Origin: Verrucomicrobiia bacterium
GTDB taxonomy: Bacteria; Verrucomicrobiota; Verrucomicrobiia; Limisphaerales; DTLC01
Direction: 5' to 3'
Length of the DNA stretch: 7,577 nucleotides
Assembly (NCBI GenBank): GCA_025061935.1
Contig: JANWZY010000144.1
Span: 1 to 7,577, forward strand
This document shows positions 1-7,577 of the stretch, in pieces; positions within the stretch are counted from its first letter, which is position 1; every line of letters starts with the position of its first letter. The notes under the pieces were generated by a model that saw only the letters and a program-made list of their open reading frames with translations, was not told the origin of the DNA and did no database searches. The position numbers and the translations under genes were made by a program.

Positions 1-669
1 AGCCTCGGCATGGGTGATCGCAGGGGCTTCCGTTGGGCTGCTTGCGCCGGTCAACACTGCACGCAATTCCGCTGCCTCGCTCGGGTAAATAATTTCTGCG
101 GGGCGCATGCGTTCAAGCTCGCCGAGTAATGCTGTGGAGCCTTCGACCTCGGTTGCACGGAATTCGCCGGTGGTGAGGTCAACCAGTGCGATTCCATACG
201 TGGTTGACGCGCATGTTCCGTGGGCGCGTATGTCTGGGGGGACGCCTGACGATTCGCGCCTGCGCGGGCCAGGGCACACCGCTGCGAGGAAATTGTTCTG
301 CTCGGCGGCAAGGAGCCGTTCGTCGAAGTGTGCGCCAGGCGAGAGAATTTGAGTCACGTCGCGCTTGACAAGCTTGCCCGGGCGCGCCTCTTCGAGTTGG
401 TCGCAGATGGCGACTTTGTAACCCGCTTTAAGTAGTTTCCCGATGTACACACTGGCCGAATGGTGCGGGATGCCGCACATGGGCACGCCGTTGCGTTTGG
501 TTAGCGCTAGGTTCAGCACATGCGCGCCTGTCTTGGCGTCCTCGTAGAACATCTCGTAGAAATCGCCGAGCCGGAACAGCAACAGCGCATCGTGCGGCAG
601 CCCGCTTTTAATGCGGCGGTACTGCGCCATCATGGGGGTAAGCTGGCTGTTCGAACTGCCGGTCGCCAT
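1..669 (-). CDS. mutS: DNA mismatch repair protein MutS, N-terminal 223 residues (3' end beyond window)
   Basis: MutS recognises mismatches and small loops in newly replicated DNA and recruits MutL. The reading frame is open from the left edge to an ATG at 669. Seen: TPMM at residues 11-14, then LFRLGDFYEMF (31-41), the mismatch-recognition loop, where F37 and E39 match E. coli F36 and E38. CGIPHH (65-70) and the conserved stretch to NNFLAAV (125-131) complete domain I. The connector domain begins at YGIALVDLTTGEF (158-170). An Arg/Pro-rich segment at 132-157 is longer than in E. coli. The ATPase and clamp domains lie outside the window. The start at 669 places TPMM as in E. coli MutS. In-frame alternatives are ATG at 726 and ATG-ATG at 633; none has a good ribosome binding site. 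It lies 157 bp downstream of the zinc-ribbon gene on the same strand. The organism-type clue in the summary comes mainly from this protein. Confidence 0.95.
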   Translation of the reverse strand, partial: MATGSSNSQLTPMMAQYRRIKSGLPHDALLLFRLGDFYEMFYEDAKTGAHVLNLALTKRNGVPMCGIPHHSASVYIGKLLKAGYKVAICDQLEEARPGKLVKRDVTQILSPGAHFDERLLAAEQNNFLAAVCPGPRRRESSGVPPDIRAHGTCASTTYGIALVDLTTGEFRATEVEGSTALLGELERMRPAEIIYPSEAAELRAVLTGASSPTEAPAITHAEA

Positions 670-826
670 CGCCAAACACGTTAACCGAGAGCGAACTGCC
701 GTCGAAGTCAAAAATCGCGTGGCCATGCGGGCGCTGCATCCGGACAGGCTCGGGAGAGAGCAACTGGTGCGCAGCTCAGTAGCGCTACGCCCGCGTGCAG
801 CGCGCGAGCCGAGCGATGTGGACGTC

Positions 827-1240
827 TCAGTCCCAAATCCTGTACGGAGTTAGCGAGCGTTCGAGCTGCGTATTGCACCTGGGACATTTTCCTGGCTCGC
901 GCCACGGCTCGATCCTGTGCGTGTCGGATTTCGGGCAGCGCAGCTTATAATTCACCCACCGGAATTCTTTCGCCAATGTTACAAACAGTCGGTTAAGAAG
1001 GTTGCTTACTTCTGGGACTTCCGTGCGGGGCATTAGAATGGATGAACGCGTCTGGCTGGCTGCCGACGTACCGTGCGGCTCTTCGATTCGCACGCGCACG
1101 CGTACTGGCACGTCGTGCAGTGCTTTGCAATCGTAGCAGACGATGGTTTGGACCCAGCAATGGAAACTGGAGTCCAACCCGCCCGCGACAATTGCGCGGT
1201 AGTAGCACCGCGGGCATTCAAACATGTAAGATCGGCCCAT
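827..1240 (-). CDS. Small zinc-ribbon protein of unknown function
   Basis: A cytosolic-looking protein of about 137 residues with two likely zinc knots; no function is claimed. Numbered from the internal methionine of MFECPRC, the N-terminal part has C4-x2-C7 and, after a further Cys at 23, C30-x2-C33, a typical four-Cys ribbon. The C-terminal part has C97 and H103 (CPKSDTH) followed by C114-x2-C117 (CPRC), so the second site would be Cys/His rather than four Cys. The middle (about 47-92) is basic and without motifs. No signal peptide or membrane segment is visible. The start is uncertain: ATG 1240 is used here; ATG 1225 (MFECPRC) and a GTG at 1270 are also possible, and none has a clear Shine-Dalgarno. 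The gene sits between tRNA-Gly and mutS on one strand. The Cys spacing argues strongly against a chance frame. It could be a nucleic-acid-binding or metal-handling adaptor, but that is inference. Confidence 0.75.
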   Translation of the reverse strand: MGRSYMFECPRCYYRAIVAGGLDSSFHCWVQTIVCYDCKALHDVPVRVRVRIEEPHGTSAASQTRSSILMPRTEVPEVSNLLNRLFVTLAKEFRWVNYKLRCPKSDTHRIEPWREPGKCPRCNTQLERSLTPYRIWD

Positions 1241-1287
1241 CGCCAGAATCACAGAGGGGAACTCGGCCACGCCCTAGAAAAGCAAAA

Positions 1288-1364
1288 TGGAGCGAGCGAA
1301 GGGATTTGAACCCTCGACATTCACCTTGGCAAGGTGACGCTCTACCAGGCTGAGCTACGCTCGC
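1288..1364 (-). tRNA. tRNA-Gly (anticodon GCC), CCA encoded
   Basis: The minus strand folds into a complete 77-nt cloverleaf. The 7-bp acceptor stem is GCGAGCG with CGCTCGC. The D arm is GCTC/GAGC. The anticodon stem TCACC/GGTGA carries loop TTGCCAA with anticodon GCC. The variable segment has 5 nt. The T arm is GAGGG/CCCTT (closing G-T pair) with loop TTCAAAT. The discriminator base is U, as expected for bacterial glycine tRNAs, and CCA is encoded at 1288-1290. It decodes GGC and GGT. No hairpin terminator follows; the zinc-ribbon frame opens within about 20-60 bp, so read-through into that gene and mutS is likely. Confidence 0.97.
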
Positions 1365-1384
1365 TTTACGCAGACGCCAAGAAA

Positions 1385-1411
1385 TTAATACAACCGTACC
1401 GGAATTGGCAA
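1385..1411 (-). promoter_or_regulatory. Likely sigma70-type promoter of tRNA-Gly
   Basis: Reading the minus strand, a TTGCCA box (1406-1411, five of six matches to TTGACA) is followed after 15 bp by TATTAA (1385-1390, four of six matches to TATAAT). The tRNA 5' end lies 20 nt after the -10 box, which allows the short leader usual for tRNA genes. The 15-bp spacer is shorter than ideal. The -35 box lies inside the left arm of the inverted repeat at 1405-1435. Confidence 0.45.
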
Positions 1412-1435
1412 GTATGTTTTTTTTGTAATTGCCAA
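1405..1435. repeat. 7-bp inverted repeat flanking an eight-T run, between tRNA-Gly and clpB
   Basis: TTGGCAA at 1405-1411 and its exact reverse complement TTGCCAA at 1429-1435 are separated by 17 bp that include eight consecutive T (1417-1424). The T-run lies inside the loop, so this does not look like a classic terminator for either direction. The left arm overlaps the putative -35 box of the tRNA promoter, so it could be an operator or part of an AT-rich upstream element for the divergent genes. The function is inferred only. Confidence 0.35.
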
Positions 1436-1516
1436 GCACTCCAGTTTCGCCTGCTGCGTTTACTTCCGTTAACTGAGGTTTTGAGCGCGGCTGGGGCAAC
1501 GGCTTTATCGCCGTGT

Positions 1517-1545
1517 TTGCAAGCCAACCGGTATTCGGGTAGTTT
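1517..1545 (+). promoter_or_regulatory. Weak candidate promoter directly before clpB
   Basis: TTGCAA (1517-1522), a 17-bp spacer and TAGTTT (1540-1545) form a poor sigma70-like pair. If real, transcription would begin almost at the ATG of clpB (1557). I see neither a CIRCE element nor a convincing sigma32-type CTTGAAA/CCCCAT promoter in 1365-1556, so heat regulation of clpB cannot be read from this sequence. Confidence 0.18.
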
Positions 1546-1556
1546 TGGTTCCTGAA

Positions 1557-4163
<2,607 letters not shown>

Positions 4164-4177
4164 AGTTCTGTAGCCGC

Positions 4178-4217
4178 CACATCAGATGTGTCCCCGTCAC
4201 GGGTTGGGGCTGTTTTT
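4178..4217 (+). terminator. Candidate terminator after clpB
   Basis: Starting 15 bp after the clpB stop there is a small dyad, CACATC-A-GATGTG (4178-4190). It is followed by CCCC (4192-4195) pairing with GGGG (4206-4209), or alternatively a tighter CCCG-TCA-CGGG hairpin, and then a run of five T (4213-4217). A three-base gap (CTG) between stem and T-run makes it imperfect. Its position just after clpB, facing a convergent gene, supports the call. The rest of the gap to 4361 shows nothing else I can name. Confidence 0.4.
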
Positions 4218-4361
4218 GCACGTCCGAACTTGAAATTTGCAGCGTGGCTAACAGCGGCGCCTGGTCCGACGTGGGTTTGGATTGATCCCGAGGATGGGAT
4301 TGAGTTTCCGTGCATTCTCGTGGGGGGCCAGAAACTTATCCGAGCTCAGTTACTGACGCTT

Positions 4362-5114
4362 TCACCCATGGGGATGGCGGTGTAGTAGCGCATGCGGTTT
4401 CTCAAGTCCGTGCTCGAGCATGAATGGTTCGTCTGAAAGGACTTCGATCGTGGGACCTTCGCGCACTAGCCGGCCTTGGTCGAGCACAAGCACGCGCGAG
4501 CAGAGATCGACTACAAGCTCTAGATCGTGTGTGGCGACAAGTTTCGTGCCCGGCAACGTCTGCAGGAGCCGCTTGAACTCGCGCCGGCCGCGCGGGTCCA
4601 GGCCGCCTGTCGGTTCGTCCAATACGAGCACCGCTGGCTTACACGCGAGCACACCAGCTAAGCACACGCGCCGCTTCTCCCCCTGGCTCAGCCGGTGCGG
4701 CTGACGGCGCTCGAACCCTTCTAGGCCGACCATTCGTAGGCAGTCCTGCACGAGCCGTTCCAGCTCGGGCTCAGCCACGCCGAGCTGGCGCGGGCCAAAT
4801 GCGACGTCGTCGAACACAGTCGGAGCGATTAACTGATCGTCCGGGTCTTGGAACAGCAGTCCCACACGTTGCCTGACGCGCTCGGCCGTGTCTCGCGTGA
4901 GCGGTTCGCCCGCAATCCACACCTTGGGTTGCTCGGGCAGGCGCTCGGGCAGAAGCCCGTTCAGATGCAGAAGCAAAGTTGATTTGCCCGCGCCATTTGG
5001 CCCGAGAACCCCGACGCACTCGCCCTGAGCCACGGCGAAAGTGACGTCATCAAGCGCGCGCCGGCCGCCGGGATACGAATACGACAGATGCCTGACCTCG
5101 ATCGCCGGGTTCAT
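4362..5114 (-). CDS. ecfA: ECF transporter ATP-binding protein, EcfA/CbiO type
   Basis: A 250-residue cytoplasmic ATPase that drives an energy-coupling-factor importer together with the T protein encoded just upstream. Seen: Walker A GPNGAGKST (38-46), Q-loop in LLFQDPDDQLIAPTVFDDVAFGP (Q89), signature LSQGEKRR (142-149), Walker B LVLDEP (163-168, D166/E167), D-loop GLD (171-173) and switch H196 in ATHD. The FQDPDDQL...AFGP block is characteristic of CbiO/EcfA rather than of other ABC families. The C-terminus is His-rich (HALLHRHPHG), which hints at, but does not prove, a nickel or cobalt importer. The ATG at 5114 overlaps the ecfT stop by 4 bp (ATGA), indicating translational coupling. The frame stays open far upstream of 5114, but that part only antisenses ecfT sequence in another frame and carries no ABC homology. 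Only one ATPase is present, so a homodimer, as in CbiO, is expected. Confidence 0.94.
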   Translation of the reverse strand: MNPAIEVRHLSYSYPGGRRALDDVTFAVAQGECVGVLGPNGAGKSTLLLHLNGLLPERLPEQPKVWIAGEPLTRDTAERVRQRVGLLFQDPDDQLIAPTVFDDVAFGPRQLGVAEPELERLVQDCLRMVGLEGFERRQPHRLSQGEKRRVCLAGVLACKPAVLVLDEPTGGLDPRGRREFKRLLQTLPGTKLVATHDLELVVDLCSRVLVLDQGRLVREGPTIEVLSDEPFMLEHGLEKPHALLHRHPHG

Positions 5115-5740
5115 TTCCACCCCCGTGCGCACATGGCGAGGTAAATTCGCTCGGCGCGGTCTGCGGCGCGCACAAACAGCCGCGCGGCTACGCCTGCCAT
5201 GTTGAGCCATGCAACATTGCGCCGGCGTGAGAAAGTACGACTCGCGCGCGCACGCTGCATGCGAACCGATTCTTCGATTAAGACGGGCAGGTACCGGTCC
5301 AAAAGCGCAAGTGTTGTCACCAGCACCCCTGGCACATGCGCGCGCCGCAGCGCGCGCAGCAGTTCGTGGAACGGCGTGGTGTAGCCGAGTAGCAGCATGG
5401 CCAAAACGCATAGGTTGCTTTTGATCAAAGCGGCAAAAAACACTGGTTGCGTTTCCGGCCTGAATAACGCAAGCAACGCGACGCCGACAATAAACGGCTC
5501 GACTACGAGAATCCGTTTCAATGCGAACAAGACGGGCATCCGCACCAGTACCCATGTGAGCGCAAGAACGCATGCAGGGGCCAGATAGAGCACGTGTGGC
5601 CGGCGCGGCCCGAGCGCTACGGCCAGCACAAGTAGCATTGTTGCGCCGAGCTTCAGCCCTGCGCTAGGCTTGTACATTCCCGAACGTTTTCTCCGAGCGT
5701 CGGGCTTGGTCTCATCCACTTTCGTATTTTGTAGTTGCAT
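5111..5740 (-). CDS. ecfT: ECF transporter transmembrane T component, EcfT/CbiQ type
   Basis: Integral membrane protein of 209 residues that couples the ATPase to a substrate-binding S component for import of a vitamin or a metal ion (cobalt/nickel for CbiQ). Hydrophobic segments lie at about 29-45, 50-69, 72-93 and 100-120. They are followed by the cytoplasmic coupling region with two Ala-Arg motifs, QRARASR (162-168) and LAMCARGW (201-208), the hallmark of this family. The protein ends one residue after ARGW, whereas many CbiQ proteins (about 225-265 residues) continue with a further membrane helix, so the C-terminus is short. The stop overlaps the ecfA start by 4 bp. The ATG at 5740 has a GGGA six bases upstream; the in-frame ATG at 5677 (MYKPSAGLKLG) would remove a polar leader and resembles the start of some homologues. 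No S component, CbiM or CbiN gene is adjacent. The metal specificity is a guess. Confidence 0.88.
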   Translation of the reverse strand: MQLQNTKVDETKPDARRKRSGMYKPSAGLKLGATMLLVLAVALGPRRPHVLYLAPACVLALTWVLVRMPVLFALKRILVVEPFIVGVALLALFRPETQPVFFAALIKSNLCVLAMLLLGYTTPFHELLRALRRAHVPGVLVTTLALLDRYLPVLIEESVRMQRARASRTFSRRRNVAWLNMAGVAARLFVRAADRAERIYLAMCARGWK

Positions 5741-6153
5741 GTCTGTTCCCGGTTGCGCTGGCCCGGCGCTCGGGTTTTATGCCGAGGCCATGCGCTATAC
5801 GAATTCGCGCCAATGGTAGTCGAAGTCGCGTGAGACCCGCAATCTCGGCTGCAATAACGCGCCGCGTTGCATGTGTACTTGCGCGCCGGTGCAGTAATGG
5901 AGATCGGGTCGTGGAAACGGGTGGTACTATCCGCGGGGTGGTTTGTAGTATGGCACGTGCGGTGCAGTGCGAGGCGGCAGTCTGGTTCATGGTAAACCGG
6001 CTCCGCTGGCTTGGGCTGGTCCACAAAAGTCGGCTTGAGTGGGTTTAAGGCGCGAGGAGAAGCGAGGCGGGTATTTGGTGAGCCGCCATTTGATGCGTTG
6101 GAAGAGTCTGTTGATTTTTGGTGCCCGAATAGGTAACGATTGCGGGGTTACGC
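5741..6153. other. 413-bp divergent spacer between ecfT and lhgO without a convincing gene
   Basis: Frames of 60-120 codons exist on both strands, but their translations are Arg/Thr/Pro-rich, without motifs, and they overlap neighbouring genes in the wrong frame, so I do not call them. I looked for a cobalamin riboswitch on the ecfT side and did not find the conserved GCCACTG core; no tRNA, SRP RNA or thiamine-box core is evident either. Visible items are an 8-bp palindrome GCACGTGC (5953-5960) and a stretch GGGTGGTAC...CCGCGG (5920-5936) faintly like a T-box antiterminator core. The length is enough for long leaders or a small RNA, or for a decayed gene. Confidence 0.5.
6111..6139 (+). promoter_or_regulatory. 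Weak candidate promoter of lhgO
   Basis: TTGATT (6111-6116), a 17-bp spacer and TAACGA (6134-6139) form a weak sigma70-like pair. The ATG of lhgO lies 14 bp beyond, so the leader would be very short. A GCGGGG stretch 7 bp before the ATG is the only ribosome-binding candidate. Confidence 0.2.
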
Positions 6154-7353
6154 ATGAGCTTCGACGTAATTGTGGTGGGCGGCGGGATCGTCGGGTTGAG
6201 CACTGCTTGGCAGTTGCTCGGGCGCAAACCCACCCTCAGGCTTTTGCTCGTTGAAAAAGAGCGTGCGCTTGCACAGCACCAGACAGGGCATAACAGCGGC
6301 GTGCTGCACGCGGGGCTGTATTACAAACCGGGCTCGGCCAAGGCGCGGTTGGCAGTGCAGGGGCTACAGCAAATGGTAGCGTTCTGCCGCGACCACGGGA
6401 TACCGTTCGAGCAGTGCGGCAAAATTGTCGTTGCGAGGGACGAAGCTGAACTGCCGCGGCTCGAAGCCCTTTTCGAGCGTGGCCTCGCGAACGGGCTGCT
6501 CGGGCTACAAAAACTTTCGCGCGAGCGGATTAAGGAACTCGAGCCATTTGCTGCCGGCGTCGCTGCTGTGCACGTGCCACAAGAAGGCATAGTGGATTAT
6601 AGCGCGGTGGCACTCAAGCTTGGCGAGCTGATTCAGCAAGCTGGGGGTGAGATCCGGTGCAGCACATGCGTCGAGCGGCTTGTGACCAGGGACAATATGT
6701 GGGTGGTCGAGACCACAACTGGCGAATTCCACGCCCGATTTGTTATCACATGCGCAGGGCTGCATGCCGACAGGCTGGTCCGCGCCGCAGGGGGCAGGCC
6801 CACGGCCAGAATTGTGCCGTTCCGGGGCGAGTACTACAAAATCCGCAAGGACCGCCAACACTTGGTACGCAACCTCATCTATCCGGTGCCGGATCCGAAG
6901 TTCCCGTTTCTCGGCGTGCACTTTACACGGTTGATCGGAGGCGGGGTCGAAGCCGGGCCGAATGCCGTGCTCGCATTTGCGCGTGAAGGCTACAGTTGGC
7001 GTGACTTGAACCTACGCGACCTTGGCGAGTCGGTCCTTTTCCCGGGATTGTGGCGATTCGCTTGCGCGCACCCGCGCATGTGCGTGGCCGAACTGTGGAC
7101 ATCTTTTTCCAAGGCCGCGTTTTGCAAACGCCTGCAAAGGCTAGTGCCCGCAATCCAGCCAGAGGATCTGGAACCCGGCGGCGCGGGCGTGCGCGCGCAA
7201 GCTATGCGACCTGATGGCACGTTGGTCGAGGATTTTATGTTCGACGAAGCGCGCGGCATTTTGCACGTGCTCAATGCGCCGTCGCCCGCCGCGACGGCGG
7301 CCCTAGCGATCGGCGAGAAAATAGCCGAGCGCGTACTTGCACAGTTGGGCTAG
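6154..7353 (+). CDS. lhgO: L-2-hydroxyglutarate oxidase/dehydrogenase (FAD-dependent)
   Basis: This 399-residue flavoenzyme of the D-amino-acid-oxidase (DAO) fold oxidises L-2-hydroxyglutarate to 2-oxoglutarate, passing electrons to the membrane quinone pool (as known for E. coli LhgO, formerly YgaF) or to oxygen. It removes a wasteful by-product of 2-oxoglutarate reduction and can act in glutarate breakdown. Seen: FAD dinucleotide fold VVGGGIVGLSTAW (G9-x-G11-x2-G14), acidic ribose-binding E34 at the end of the second strand, the family-defining HNSGVLHAGLYYKPGS (46-61), PVPDPKFPFLGVHFTR in the middle, NAVLAFAREGY, and the C-terminal GVRAQAMRPDG and NAPSPAATAALAIG (374-387) that close the flavin site. 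Length and motifs are complete, with no frameshift. The ATG at 6154 starts directly at the Rossmann strand, as in the family. No glutarate hydroxylase (glaH/csiD) or regulator is next to it, so metabolite repair is more likely than a dedicated glutarate pathway here (inference). Confidence 0.95.
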   Translation: MSFDVIVVGGGIVGLSTAWQLLGRKPTLRLLLVEKERALAQHQTGHNSGVLHAGLYYKPGSAKARLAVQGLQQMVAFCRDHGIPFEQCGKIVVARDEAELPRLEALFERGLANGLLGLQKLSRERIKELEPFAAGVAAVHVPQEGIVDYSAVALKLGELIQQAGGEIRCSTCVERLVTRDNMWVVETTTGEFHARFVITCAGLHADRLVRAAGGRPTARIVPFRGEYYKIRKDRQHLVRNLIYPVPDPKFPFLGVHFTRLIGGGVEAGPNAVLAFAREGYSWRDLNLRDLGESVLFPGLWRFACAHPRMCVAELWTSFSKAAFCKRLQRLVPAIQPEDLEPGGAGVRAQAMRPDGTLVEDFMFDEARGILHVLNAPSPAATAALAIGEKIAERVLAQLG

Positions 7354-7512
7354 TCGGTGAATGACCTGCATCGAGCGCCGTGCAAGCAGGCGTGCCAGAC
7401 GGGTCCCGTGCTTCACCGGCACCTCCTACCGACCACGTGTCGCACGGCGGGGACGCGATTTTCCCTCGGCCAAGGTCCTTTGCGGCACAGTCGCTCATCA
7501 TCTACCAGCATT

Positions 7513-7546
7513 CAAAATTTTTGTCCCAGGTGGGACAAAATTTTTG
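7513..7546 (+). terminator. Strong rho-independent terminator, probably bidirectional
   Basis: TTTTGTCCC (7519-7527) and GGGACAAAA (7532-7540) form a perfect 9-bp stem around the tetraloop AGGT, followed at once by five T (7541-7545). On the minus strand the same stem is followed by ATTTT, so it could stop transcription from both sides. The stem can lengthen to about 14 bp (7513-7546) if one T is bulged on each side. It lies about 165 bp after the lhgO stop. The very symmetrical core GTCCC-AGGT-GGGAC could also be a protein-binding operator. Confidence 0.75.
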
Positions 7547-7577
7547 GCATGTGGAGTTGGCTCCGTTGGGCGGTTCA

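Noticed and set aside
5115..5573. N-terminal extension of the ecfA frame to 5573 (403 codons)
   Set aside because: The extra part antisenses nothing but overlaps ecfT on the same strand in another frame, is Arg/Ala-rich and lacks ABC features; the ABC domain begins at the ATG at 5114.
5741..6000. Cobalamin riboswitch ahead of ecfT
   Set aside because: Expected for a cobalt-type importer, but the conserved GCCACTG core is absent on the minus strand.
5653..6026. Minus-strand frames of 104-123 codons upstream of and into ecfT
   Set aside because: The translations are Thr/Arg/His-rich without motifs, and the longer one runs into ecfT in a different frame; they look like chance open frames in GC-rich DNA.
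5779..6048. Plus-strand 89-codon frame in the divergent spacer
   Set aside because: Arg/Val/Ala-rich composition typical of a random GC-rich frame, no ribosome binding site, no recognisable domain.
6039..6254. Plus-strand 71-codon frame overlapping the lhgO start
   Set aside because: About 100 bp lie inside lhgO in another frame; AGGAG at 6055-6059 is too far from the next start codons and no motif is present.

Overview
The window is about 7.6 kb of moderately GC-rich bacterial chromosome holding ordinary housekeeping and metabolic genes. I see no phage, transposon, CRISPR array, toxin-antitoxin pair or defence locus, and no clearly new multi-gene system. The best taxonomic guess is Verrucomicrobiota, based on remembered resemblance of the MutS N-terminus (the RPGKLVKRDVTQILSPGAHFDER stretch) and of ClpB to homologues from that phylum. 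Weak Shine-Dalgarno sequences ahead of most starts fit this but do not prove it.

Left part, minus strand (1-1364). Read in the direction of transcription, a tRNA-Gly(GCC) gene with encoded CCA comes first, with a plausible sigma70-type promoter. A small zinc-ribbon protein of unknown function follows, then the first 223 codons of mutS, which run off the left edge. Spacing suggests one transcription unit, with the tRNA as its first element.

Centre, plus strand (1365-4361). An AT-rich 192-bp intergenic segment with a 7-bp inverted repeat and a run of eight T separates the tRNA from the divergent clpB. ClpB is a complete AAA+ disaggregase with both Walker A/B pairs, both pore loops, the arginine fingers and the coiled-coil M-domain. 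A candidate hairpin plus T-run follows it, in a 198-bp gap shared with the convergent gene to the right.

Right-centre, minus strand (4362-5740). Two genes overlapping by 4 bp (ATGA) encode the transmembrane T component (EcfT/CbiQ type) and one ATPase (EcfA/CbiO type) of an energy-coupling-factor transporter. There is no substrate-binding S component or CbiM/CbiN here, so this energising module must work with a partner encoded elsewhere. The T protein stops directly after the coupling-helix ARG motif.

Right part, plus strand (5741-7577). A 413-bp stretch without a convincing gene separates ecfT from the divergent lhgO, a complete FAD-dependent L-2-hydroxyglutarate oxidase/dehydrogenase. A strong bidirectional-looking hairpin terminator lies about 165 bp after lhgO. 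The genes do not form one pathway: they cover DNA mismatch repair, translation, proteostasis, micronutrient uptake and metabolite repair. The points most worth a second look are the S-less transporter pair, the 413-bp divergent spacer and the 3' dyad near 7530.
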